Source of the DNA: Oscheius tipulae
Taxonomy: Eukaryota; Nematoda; Chromadorea; Rhabditida; Rhabditidae
NCBI GenBank assembly: GCA_037178975.1
Contig: JASJZH010000006.1
Coordinates: 2,170,001 to 2,234,000, forward strand
Reading direction: 5' to 3'
DNA length: 64,000 bases
In this document: in pieces, positions 47,656-57,512 of the stretch
Numbering within the stretch: position 1 is the stretch's first letter
Layout: each line of letters starts with the position of its first letter
Position numbers and translations under genes: made by a program
The notes under the pieces: model-generated
The model's database searches: none
What the model was told of the DNA's origin: nothing
What the model saw: only the letters and a program-made list of their open reading frames with translations

Positions 47656-48062
47656 CTAGAGTGACTTTAAAATTAGGAGATATGAGAATGGATCTTTGCA
47701 TTTCACACCCAACGAAGAAGTAGTTTCGGTTCCCACACTCCGCGGTAAGAGAATCTTTTCACGGATACTGTGACGGTAGTCTAGATAATAAGTCCCTGTT
47801 AAGGTACACATGGGAAAATACCATACGTCGACGCAATTATATTCAAAAGGTGGACACAAAACAAGTTTGAGAACTTCGGGCTTTCCAGGAATTAATTCTG
47901 AGAAAACTCTTTCCGGGCTAAGATCAATCCGGGGAGAAGGTAATTCCAGAGAGGGGACAAAGCCAAGTCTGCTCGCATAAGGAAATGGACTTGTGGGAGG
48001 AACTTTTGGTCGCTTCCCCACGGGGTAAACAAGTCGGCAATAATTGACCAAGAGAGCAGGTG
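47656..48062 (-). CDS. hypothetical intronless ORF
   Basis: Open for about 135 codons from an acceptor-like CTGCGCAG at 48063 to a TAG at 47656, proline/serine-rich at the start (VPPTSPFPYASRLGF, LELPSPRIDLSPERVF), then mixed. There is no ATG at the 5' end, so an upstream exon would be needed. It is long for a chance frame in this composition but matches nothing I recognise. Confidence 0.3.
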
Positions 48063-49760
48063 CTGCGCAGTGATAAGCTGATTAGTCTATGTGACATGTC
48101 GTCAGTTTCAGTTGATTTCGCCTAGAAAAGGTTGTTTCAAGAACCTATGCTAAGAACAGTTTATTGCTACTGTGAGGAAAGCCGACCAGTTGTTGATAAT
48201 TTTTCACAAACGTTTCATTAGGAGCCACGAAAAGCTATTTTTGGGCATGTTAGTCACTCTATGTGGCGGTCTCTTGCACTTTCTGTCATCCGTTGTTAAT
48301 TATCTTTCTTCGTTAGCGCCGAAGGCCATTTTTGCCCTCGTCAGATCGATGGGTCTTATTTAAATAATCACCTATTTGAACACAGAAGAAGTCACATTCA
48401 AGAAGACTCCGTTAGAAAGGTTGCAAATTTCAGAACGTCTTTGCGGAGTCTACAGCAGTTGGTTGGGCAACTACCAAGAGCTCACCCGAGATGACTCGGT
48501 TGTCATCGTCGTTAATTGAAGAAGGATGAACTGAAAGTTATGAAACTTGAGTTTTGTAACCAACTGATGATCAACATTGGGAAAGGCGAGCAAATGGCCC
48601 TCGACTACAGATTAGTGAAGATCGAGGGGTCTATCACATATTGAGACTGTAGCCACTAATAGAGTCGCTAGATAACATACAGCATGAAGTATGCGGTGCG
48701 ATACAAGTCACAAGCTCAAACACAATCAGAACACTCCTAGGACATTCTCAACCTGATCCTATATGTGGAAATGCAGCAACAAATCAATTGGAATCGTATT
48801 CCAAAAACGAAGGCAACTCTTTGCGTAGAAGCTTCTTGAAGAGCCTTTTTCTCATTCGAATACCACTGTTTGTCATTGGCCGGTAGCAAGATTCCCTGTT
48901 CACTCTAACACGCTCGAATGGATGATGCGTCTACCTGAGCTTCTTGCGACAGCTTTCCTCCTAGACTTGTCATTCTCTCAATATCTTATGTGCCGGAGTT
49001 TTCTTAACCCTTATACATGAATTACAAACACCGCAATTAGGCAGTATCCCCGTTGTTAATTGCAGCATCCCAACTTAGTTTGCCACGCATTTTCTGTTTT
49101 ATTTTGTTCCAGCAAGTCAGCAGAAGTGATGACAAACTTGCTCGATCCCAAAAAATGGGCAGCAGCGTAATTGGACTCATCTGAGCTGCCTACTTCTCAA
49201 AGTACGTGTCTTCAAGAGTACGGTCATTGTGACTCGCATTTCCTTGTATATAAACACTGCATTATCAAAGAACATACGATTGCTTTCAAAATTTTTTTTA
49301 AAAAATGTAACAGACTATTAAAACGGGTGCTATTATTAAATAACAAGCTTTCATTGTATTTAGCGTGTCTTTCTAATGAGACGATATGATTTTAAGACTG
49401 GTTGTATCCAATTAGCTGAATACACGTCTCTGTTTCAGACAGATAAGCCCTTCTAGAAGTTTACTTGAGTTTCATGCTTTTCTCTTAGCTTAGAATCCAT
49501 TCGTCTATCAGTGTGAAGGCAAAAAATCATGTAGAATTACAAATTTCTAAAGCGTGGTACAAAAAGTGTTTCTCAGCAGTTATTTATAGTTTTTCACATT
49601 TCTCAAATGTGTTTTTTCACCCCGCCTGTATTTTCGGTAATCCGCATGTTTTCACGAAGCAATTAATAAGCAGTACACTTGGAACAAACGGTTACGCATT
49701 CCTCTCACAACAGAGCTTGATTGGAAACAACTCTCTCGTTGACTTCTCATTCTAGCTCAG
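48063..49760. other. 1.7-kb intergenic region
   Basis: Only short AT-rich frames are present, several beginning with non-ATG codons. No RNA gene or repeat recognised. The end holds the upstream region of the str/srj receptor. Confidence 0.4.
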
Positions 49761-51202
49761 ATGTTCTTCAATTCCGCTTGCCTCGTCTTCATACATACCT
49801 GTTCCGGATGTTCTATTTTCATTAACGCACTGCTTATACCACTAATATGGTACAGGTTTGCACACAATAGGTACAGTATGATTACCATTATCAAGGTCAA
49901 GCATGGAAATCGGGAATTACCGTCATCTTCTGTTTGCTTACAGTCTTTCCACCTTGGCGTTTGCATCAATTTCCTTCCTCACCGTCCCGGTAAGCAATTC
50001 AAAAAACCTATGGGGGTTTGCTAAGAAGATAGTAGATGCTTAGCATCCACTATGATCTAAAGAAACTTAAGTACGAGTGGACACAGAGAGATGATACAGT
50101 GGTCTTCTTGCCAAACCGCTAAAGCCACAATATAAGCCGTGTTAGTACCTGAATTAACTTTTGAAGATAACGTGTGATGGTAAATATGCCATTTTTAGAT
50201 CTTCGCTCCAACTAAAGAGGGCTGGATTATGTTCGCCACTCAAAACATTTTCCCTCAATATATTGGTAGCTGGTTAAATGTCCTGTTGTGTGGATGCTAC
50301 GTGGTACAGATTTCTGTAATTACTCTTTCTTTTTACTACCGCTTTCTGGTAGTTTGTAGGTAAGAGTTTTGAAATTTGTTAAAAGCTCAAATTTAGGCCT
50401 AACAGGTTGTACTGGTTTCACAATTTCAAAAACCTTCTTGTTCTCCTTCTTCTTTGTGGATTCTTCTGCTTTCTCTGGACTGGAGTGACGGCCTTTTTCT
50501 TGCGACCAACGAAAGTTCTAAATGATGTCTTCGCTGACCATGTCTTCTCTATCACAGGGCACAACATTGAAAACGTCTCTTACATTGCTGGAATCGCCTA
50601 CGTAGTAACTCAAAATGATGTAAACCATAGCTTCTTCAGAGTGAGGGGCACCTTCTATGGGAATACGTTTGCATATTCTCGTGTAGAATCTTCATTGTTG
50701 CCATCTCTTCAGGAGTTATTCTGTTCAGTGTGCTTCGCATTTTGAAGAAGTTCAAGAGCTATATAAAATTGTCGTCACGACGCGAGAAGATGATGCAAAT
50801 CCAAAGAAAGCTGTTCAAGCTTCTCCTTGTCCAAGTTTGGTGTTTTCCGACCCGTAGTGCAGTTTTCAGACGCTCGTCCCCCTTCTGTTAGTGTATCTCC
50901 CAGCAGTCTGTGGCTACATCTTTGGCTTCTTACGGATTTCTTGCCCTCAACTGACCATCTTATTTTCAACCGCATTACCTCTGGCTCAAGTGGTCGATCC
51001 ACTTTTGATCATGCTAATTATATCCGACTACAGAAGAGCTCTTTGCAAAACTGTGGTAGGAATTATGTTTCATGGTACACTGCTGCTTCAGCTACGACGC
51101 ATTCCTGCAGGAGAACACGACGAACCAATCCTCTTTGCCTCATCTGAGCGATCTTCGACCCCCAGGAATGTCTTTCCCAATACAGAAGGTCGAAATATTT
51201 AA
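49761..51202 (+). CDS. serpentine chemoreceptor, str/srj class
   Basis: Exons 49761-49870, 49944-49989, 50199-50359, 50406-50604, 50640-50834, 50870-51055 and 51092-51202 are all phase-consistent and give 335 aa, the family's usual length. Landmarks: INALLIPLIWYRF (TM1), LSFYYRFLVVCRLYWF (the Y-R-Y/F-L-x-V-C motif after TM3), a WEYVCIFSCRIF TM5, KLFKLLLVQTLVPLLLVYLP (the Q-T-L-x-P entry to TM6) and VVDPLLIMLIISDYRRAL (D-P-L...Y-R in TM7). It should be a ciliary chemosensory GPCR. The TM1-TM2 loop is short, and the first donor could instead lie 15 nt upstream. Confidence 0.9.
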
Positions 51203-51573
51203 TGTTACTCAATATTATAAGCTTTCTCATTTTGTTGGATGGTACGACAAAGTAAATTTTAAAATGTGGACAGATGACTGTGGTTAAATTGAACTGCGCA
51301 TATACTTGGTTAAGTTTGCTACCGTAAATTTTATTTGTCGGAGATACAACAGTTAAGCTCGATCAATAGAATAGTTGTTTTCCTTGACACAGTGCCATAT
51401 ATGAATTTACTACCAAATATGTCCTATGTTGGCATTAGAAGCTCTTCTCAAGTCAGCCCCTCTCAAGTTGATAGAGTTATCCTTAAAGTGGTTGAGTGTG
51501 TTAATAACGTGATGGTCAACATTGCTTTTATGATCAACGTCGTTGAAGGTGAACCTAAAAGGAAATCAGTCGA
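51203..51573. other. intergenic
   Basis: An 80-aa plus-strand frame (51335-51577) overlaps the next gene's 3' end and has no ATG context or partners. Nothing else is seen. Confidence 0.35.
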
Positions 51574-51784
51574 TTAACAGGAGCAAGCAAACCTCGGTCC
51601 GTTGCCGACTTTGAAAGACTTGCTACTAGAACGTGTGAAGCTTGTAGAAACTTTCTTGTATCCATGAGGTTTACTGGTGAGAGGTAGGGAATAAACGAGA
51701 GACCTGGGAAGAAATGTCTTGGAGATAACTATTTAAATCTTACATGGCAGTAGCAATCAACAGCAGTACTAGGAGAAACTTCAT
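51574..51784 (-). CDS. 56-aa basic secreted peptide
   Basis: Exons 51784-51744 and 51703-51574 (40-nt intron, phase 2) give 56 aa: a signal peptide (MKFLLVLLLIATAMSLVYS) and a basic serine/lysine-rich mature part (LPLTSKPHGYKKVSTSFTRS) ending in R-F-A-C-S-C. Two cysteines at the very end could form a C-x-C element or dimerise. No dibasic-flanked amidation site (GKR) is present, so a classical FLP/NLP precursor is unlikely. Family unknown. Confidence 0.5.
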
Positions 51785-52663
51785 AACAGAAAAGTTTATA
51801 ATTCATCTCCATATGAATTAGTTTTTATAGCACGCTCGGGAGGTGGAGTTTCATAATTCATGGAAAGATGCAGTTTCGAGAAAATTTTAGTGGAGAACGA
51901 TTCGGTGAAAATTTAAAGCTGGGCTTTGCTTGACGCATTCAAAATAGCACGATCATTTTTGTGCCAAAAACTCTCAGATCTCTGGTAGTTTGGAATAAGT
52001 TGCAAATGCTTCAAACACATCAATTGTGTGGGTAAAATTGAGAGTTAGAGGTTAGTTTGGAGGTACCTACAAGAGTTCAGCTCATCTCTCCGATAGAACA
52101 ATAGCTCTTCTTCAGCTTTATTTACTATTAGGAGATTTCTATTAGATCTAACTTTGCTCAACAGTTGTTGGAATTTCCAGGAAGCTGACTCATAGCTCGA
52201 AGAAACTGAACAGCTGTTGCATTCCGAAAGTCTTACTCTCCGAGAGCCATGTACATTACCTAGAAGCCCTCAAGACAGAGGGAGACCTTCGAGCATGGCA
52301 AAGAAAGTTAAAGCACATGTGGTCTCTCAATTATAATCTGATCTTATTTTTGTCCTTGTAAGAAAACTGAAGCTGCATGGAGGCTCTTGCGACTCACCGC
52401 ATAAGAAGATTTGACCGCCAGTCGTAAAAGACTCTTCAATCAGGCATGCTGGAGATTCATTCCCTGAGTGCAGTCCTTCTTCTTTCATTCTTCGACCTTC
52501 TCTGCTCCGTTTATTCTGGAAAAGTGTGGCTTCCAAATCCTGTAGTTTAAATGCTATCACTCCTGATTTTGGCGAATGATACATTCAATCTACAGGATCC
52601 ATACGGCCAAACATTTTTGTTGATATCAATGACCCAACCGGTTTCTCTCGGGTCATCATCACA
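51785..52663. other. intergenic, with possible upstream exons of the next gene
   Basis: A frame at 52449-52550 (+) begins MLEIHSLSAVLLLSFFDLLC, signal-peptide-like, and can splice in phase 0 to 52597 onward in a different frame from the next gene. An 85-codon minus frame (52327-52584) is probably antisense noise. Not resolved. Confidence 0.3.
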
Positions 52664-53064
52664 ATGTTTCTCTTTCTATTTCTACCGGCGGTCTATTGTT
52701 TCACTCACACCGATTTAATGGAAGTAATCCGTGAAAATGACCAACATCGAAGAAATAATGTGCAATGGACCAGAGAACTTGAGTCGAAACTTCCCCCAGT
52801 CGGCTATGTCGCTGGAGAGTGAGTTCATTTCCAAAGAATTACTGTTCTGTAGGCCAATTCGATCACGTTTCTGGGAAAGAGTAGACCCGTACGAGCAGAT
52901 ATTCTTCGATGAAAATGGGCTCCCATACCAGGTGACTGAAAAAAACACTATAATGAAGTTGATTGCAGCAGCCATGGAGATTCAATTATCACCCAGCGAC
53001 TTTAGGTGGAGTGTATAAACTTCGAGCATTAACAAAGAAGATACAGCAAGAAAGAGTTCACTAA
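52664..53064 (+). CDS. small secreted or single-pass protein
   Basis: Exons 52664-52818, 52853-52931 and 52969-53064 (introns 34 and 37 nt) are in phase and give 109 aa. From the ATG used, the first 13 residues (MFLFLFLPAVYCF) resemble a short signal peptide. The mature part is polar and aromatic (RENDQHRRNNVQWTRELESK, FWERVDPYEQIFFDENGLPY, PWRFNYHPATLGGVYKL). The frame stays open 60 nt upstream of this ATG after an acceptor at 52596, so a longer N-terminus with the hydrophobic stretch as a membrane helix is possible. No family recognised. Confidence 0.5.
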
Positions 53065-53754
53065 ATCTAGAGATAACAAAATTCTAGTGCTTGGAATGAA
53101 CGTGCCGACGACTAGCAACAATGAGTTGTAGTAAGGATCGAGTTTCAATAGACGAAGATTGAACAACTGAACAGAACCAAATTCTTTTCTAGATACTTAC
53201 TTATCGGTCTGGAATTATGCACATTTACAGGAACTGGACACTTCAGCCTTTTCTAACTTTACGTATTCCGTTAGGAAATCAACGACTATCTAAACACTCA
53301 CAGAGTGCTCTTGAACATTTCTGTCTAGACTGGATACTTATACACTTTTTTCAACGTTAACATACCACTCTCGCTTTTTTTCTGGACAACATGGGACTGT
53401 ATGCGGAGTATTTGTACCCTTTCTTACTATTCCGGACTATAGAATACATCTCTGAACCGTTGCAGACTTATCAAGGCAGTTATACACTCGGGTAACTGTT
53501 TATAGTCTTCTCTGAAAGCTTACAAATCTGGAGATCGACACAAAACTATGAGCGTGTATATATTATCTAGATTCTCATTAGACTCTACCGGAAAGATTAG
53601 TTCGTTCAAATTTTGAAGCTCGTTTTGATCTGAACGCTCTGTTGGAGCTCGGTAGTCTAAATGATGTGTGCAGAGTAAACTGCTGGTGTTCTGTACTGTC
53701 AAGAGTGAAATGCTTAATGAAAACGTTTATTCAGCAAGTGCCAAATGCTTTAGT
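53065..53754. other. intergenic
   Basis: No supported coding exon, RNA gene or repeat. Confidence 0.4.
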
Positions 53755-54583
53755 TTAATTGAGATCTTTTGGATGACTTCTTCTACGCCGTCTATTCAGA
53801 ACAATAGGATGTACGCCAGGAATACGGGACCAGAGGACATTCTGCAGTACATAGGCTACTCCAGGTCGAGACGTTCCAATTTCTCTCTCAATGAGTGACC
53901 GCTTCTGGACGGGTGATCGGTTGTAGCTATAGGCGATGTTTATCAGCTCGGCATTCTTATCTTCAATTTCTTGGAAAGGCGCTGATTCTAGTTCGTGCCG
54001 CAATTGCACCAGATTAAGGGGGTGCAGACTTGGGTACAAGGTGCAAAGTGTGTGTTGAAGTTCTGGACTGAAGCTCTGAAATACAAATACATATTGAAAT
54101 GTCACATAAACTCGACCAACCGCTAATTCTTCTGGAACCTCGTCCATCTTCTCGCGTTCCGACGTATGAGGACACTTTGCGACCTTTCTGATAGCCCGAC
54201 TGGCTCTGGAAATGTCGTGAGGTCTTCTCCCTTGTACTTCCATATTGTGATGCTCGTACTCTCTCTCTTTTTCCAAGAACCATTTTAAGGAACTCTGAAA
54301 ACATCTATTCAAAAACGAGGAAAAGCAACAAACCTCTGCGTTATGTTCATCTGCCCATCTCCGCATTTTCTGATTCCTCTCCTGCCTGGTCAGCATCTCA
54401 TCGGACAACAACTGTTTGATCTGATGCTGTGCATGTGCACTATGTCCTCTTTGGATCATGTAAATGATATCCAAATAGTGATTGTCGAGGTGTTCACTTG
54501 AAACAAGACCTTAAATATTTGTCCGTAACCATTTTATCGTTCTTACCGATGAAAAACAGTATGCAGAGGCTGGTGAAGGTCAT
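53755..54583 (-). CDS. SXP/RAL-2-like (DUF148) secreted protein
   Basis: Exons 54583-54547, 54509-54334, 54294-54121 and 54075-53755 are in phase and give 235 aa. A signal peptide (MTFTSLCILFFIGLVSS) precedes a helical domain with QIKQLLSDEMLTRQERNQKM then RRWADEHNAE, matching the DUF148 pattern of a helix, 'L-T' turn and W-A near the end. SXP/RAL-2 proteins are small secreted helical proteins, some binding metal or calcium, and many are antigens in parasitic worms. The chain extends well past the usual domain with a second helical, charged region and a basic tail (NRRRRRSHPKD). Confidence 0.6.
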
Positions 54584-54966
54584 TTTGAGACTGAGGAGAC
54601 GGTTCTATCTTACCACTTATAGGAAGTCTGGAACGGCAAGATAAGACACATCGATTTGGCACTTTTTGAGTGGGAGAAGGGTGGAGTGACTATTAAACTG
54701 GAAGGTGTGAATCGTTATAGGAAGTGATTCAATGTATCGTCATTGACTCTGCTCTTAACGGGGAACCTTTTTATGAGCAGCATTATATTTTTAGCATATC
54801 AGCGGAATAACATTGCTCGAGAAATACACAAGTCAGCTGATAGTTCATCAAAGTTGGTACTGCATACACTATTTGCCGCAAAAACATATTTGTAGTCGAG
54901 TTGGACTGCTGAAACAAAAACCAGGAACGACGAAACGGCTAGCAGATAACCAGCAGACAGGCCTTT
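54584..54966. other. intergenic
   Basis: Short gap; a 62-codon plus-strand frame (54813-55001) overlaps the next gene's last exon and is unsupported. Confidence 0.35.
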
Positions 54967-56042
54967 TTATCTGCGGACTTTGCAATTGTCGTCCGATATG
55001 AGATGCCCTTTAAACGTCTGTCTAAAAATATGGATATCTGTACCCGTCTCGTCTACGGTCATACATCTTGAGCTCTTGATCTCCGTGGCGGAAACTGGAG
55101 GTACACTAGTCGGAATCTGTAAATTTTTCATTATCATTTGACAAGAATGCGTCGCACAGAAGTCTAGACATTGGAAACTAGATCTCTTTGGTAAACACTA
55201 CGTCAAATCTTACCTGATTTTGCCACATTATATCTGAGAAGTCAGAAGAAAGATGTTGAGGGTTAAAGACTTGTTTCTTGTGATCCATTTGCAAAACGTG
55301 TCTTGACTTTGGTCCTTTTGCAGCCGCAGTGTATCTACGCCGTTTCTACAAAGTTTCTGATTTTGGGTTAAAGCTTGATTACCTTCGAATGAGCATCCCA
55401 CTGCCCAGCTCTCTCCACATACTCAGAAAACTTAAGAAAATGGCTTCAATTGGTGTGATACATCCCACCCTGTCATGGGCGAGATAGGGTAGTAGTCAGA
55501 ATCCCTGTAAGTTCCTTCTGCTTTTTTTCGTCCGATTGATCAGCACTTGCATTTGCTCAAAAAGGTTCAAGAGGGAAATCTGTCCAGTAAAGTAATCTAC
55601 AGGTTCTGTTTCCTTCTTTTTATAAACGTTGAGTATCATGTTATGAAGACAAAGGAGTTCGTCTTTAGCAAACTTGGCCATGTCGTCTGGAGGGATATCT
55701 TTTTCAGCAGGGAAATCCAGTAGCATCGTTGTGAGGCGAATGAACCTGTCTTTGAAGACTTCTTCCTGATCCGCAGATGGTGTTTTTTCCAAAGTTACAC
55801 TGAGAGAGGCATTCTGCTTGACTGCAGTCTCCGGCGTGTTGTTGACAGTCTGACGCTGTGAATCCTGCAAAGTATCATCTGCATAAATCTATTTCGAGTT
55901 AAATCATTACGTTCCCACAAGCAGTTATGTAACAAACTTGTTGTTCAGAGAGATGTTGGCCGACAAGAGACAGTAAAGTACCAGCGGTGAGGTAATCGAG
56001 CGGCTCTAGTGTTCCTTGGTCCATCGCGCGGTCGCAGAGCAT
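54967..56042 (-). CDS. unidentified nuclear-looking protein, one frame break
   Basis: Exons 56042-55938, 55864-55462, 55430-55383, 55345-55214 and 55116-54967; about 278 aa if the second exon loses one base. N-terminus: MDQGTLEPLDYLTAGTLLSL. A helical domain follows with FKDRFIRLTTMLLDFPAEKD and LHNMILNVYKKKETEPVDYF. Then TYRDSDYYPISPMTG, FSEYVERAGQWDAHSKKRRR and a basic stretch (KGPKSRHVLQMDHKK). Past a run of seven T (plus strand, 55522-55528) the frame stops, while the frame one base over continues smoothly to the next splice site. Family not recognised; the basic cluster suggests a nuclear role. Confidence 0.5.
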
Positions 56043-56515
56043 ACCGGGCAAGAAGAACTGAACACTCTAATTGATCGCTGGAAGAGCGAAGAGGGCCTGT
56101 AAACTATTTATTTGGATTCTTTTGGAAGAGCTATGGGTGCCTTGTAAAAAAAGGCACAGGACTAACGGTTAATGACAGAGGACACAGTGATTAGTCACTA
56201 TAGAGTGCCGAGCAAAGTTTTGATAACATATCGCATATCCTATTGCTATCATCAAAACTATGTTTTGACTCGGTAAGAATTGCCGTCTATTTCGAGAGGA
56301 ACCTAGTTTTGAGAACATTTGGAAAGAAAAGAAGATGGAAGACATCCTTAGAATAGTCGCAGTGTGAAAGTTTCTTTGGTCATACAGGTGGACTATTTTG
56401 AGAGAAAAATGTAACCCATAAGCATAGCCGCCCTTTGTATAAATGGGCGTGCTCTGTGACTCGTTTTTGGTTGCGCTCATGTGTCTTGGTTTATTCCCAT
56501 TAGCAGATTGTTACA
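56043..56515. other. intergenic between divergent genes
   Basis: The minus-strand ORF 56169-56480 is unsupported. The region should contain both promoters. Confidence 0.35.
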
Positions 56516-56990
56516 ATGCGGCCGGTCAACTGCTTTCTGGTATCAATTCTTTCAAGTCACTACAGTTATCCCATTTTTCAGCTTTTCGTTTGTGTCCTGA
56601 GCGCTAGTAGCAGGGCTATCCCTGATGAGCATTTCGTTTTATTAGTCACTCATCCAATGACGGTTCGGATCAACTTCGCGTTTGAATATCACTACCCTAT
56701 CTTTTTTCGTCATCGCTTTCTGGTTTGTATGGCGAAACATTCATTATTAATTTGAGAGTACAGGTTACATCCAATTTTAACGATATCGTTGCTGAGTACG
56801 AAGGAGTTGCGTTCTAGAAGTTTGACAACCACTTCCTCATTCATTATCCTCTGAGGAATCGCATGTATGAGGATGATTACGAGGTGTACTTCTTTTCTAA
56901 CTGTTCAGCTCTAGAACACCAAGCTTTGCGGTTGAGGTATCTGTCCATTTGGAGCGCTACCCTGGTGTGAGCTTCATGTTTACTACGTAA
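56516..56990 (+). pseudogene. transthyretin-like relic
   Basis: Exon 56516-56539 joins 56582 onward and gives a good signal peptide (MRPVNCFLLFVCVLSASSRA). A beta-rich stretch follows (IPDEHFVLLVTHPMTVRINF, EYHYPIFFRHRFL) that resembles the TTR-like gene at 21.6 kb in layout. The third exon (from about 56765) reads VTSNFNDIVAEYEGVAF, then an in-frame TAG, then KFDNHFLIHYPLRNRMYEDD. The last splice is also out of phase. It is probably a decayed paralogue, or a truncated secreted protein of about 75 residues. Confidence 0.45.
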
Positions 56991-57192
56991 TCTTTGCCAA
57001 GTTGAATAACCAATCATATGATCAATATTAGGTTGTTTTACAAAGTTATGCCAATTGTCGTGTAAGCAACCACTGCTGACCTATTTTATGTGTATAACTA
57101 ACAATCTAAAACACACTAGAATGCTCCTTTTCACGCGTATTTCTTAGAAAAGAAGACTACTCTTGTTTCTACATCTTTATCTTATACAGTCC

Positions 57193-57381
57193 TCATTCGT
57201 TCACCTCGAGGAGTGAAGCGAGATGCTGCCTAGAGAAGAGTTGTAGGTAAGACCCTTTCCTTTTGTACTCGAAATCGCAGTGTCGTCCGTCTGCCGTCTC
57301 CTTTTCCATGACTCTTTCTTTCAATTCATTTTTGTAGCCTTCAATCTCTCCTATCCTCCTTATCTCTTGCACATTTTCCAT
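57193..57381 (-). CDS. small charged protein, possible operon partner
   Basis: A single-exon 62-aa ORF, charged and helical (MENVQEIRRIGEIEGYKNEL, then KERVMEKETADGRHCDFEYK). The ATG is preceded by TTGTTCAG/GAAAG, a good acceptor with no upstream partner in frame. It begins 131 nt after the stop codon of the kinase-like gene on the same strand, the spacing of nematode operons. Function unknown. Confidence 0.4.
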   Translation of the reverse strand: MENVQEIRRIGEIEGYKNELKERVMEKETADGRHCDFEYKRKGSYLQLFSRQHLASLLEVNE

Positions 57382-57512
57382 CTTTCCTGAACAAAAACAA
57401 TTAAGACAAGTTTCAAAGTGAGCTTTTCCAACGCAATCATTGAAAACATGACATATTCATTGTCGTGACTAGCGGTGAAAAGGTTATACCAATATAATGC
57501 AGTACCCGGAAA

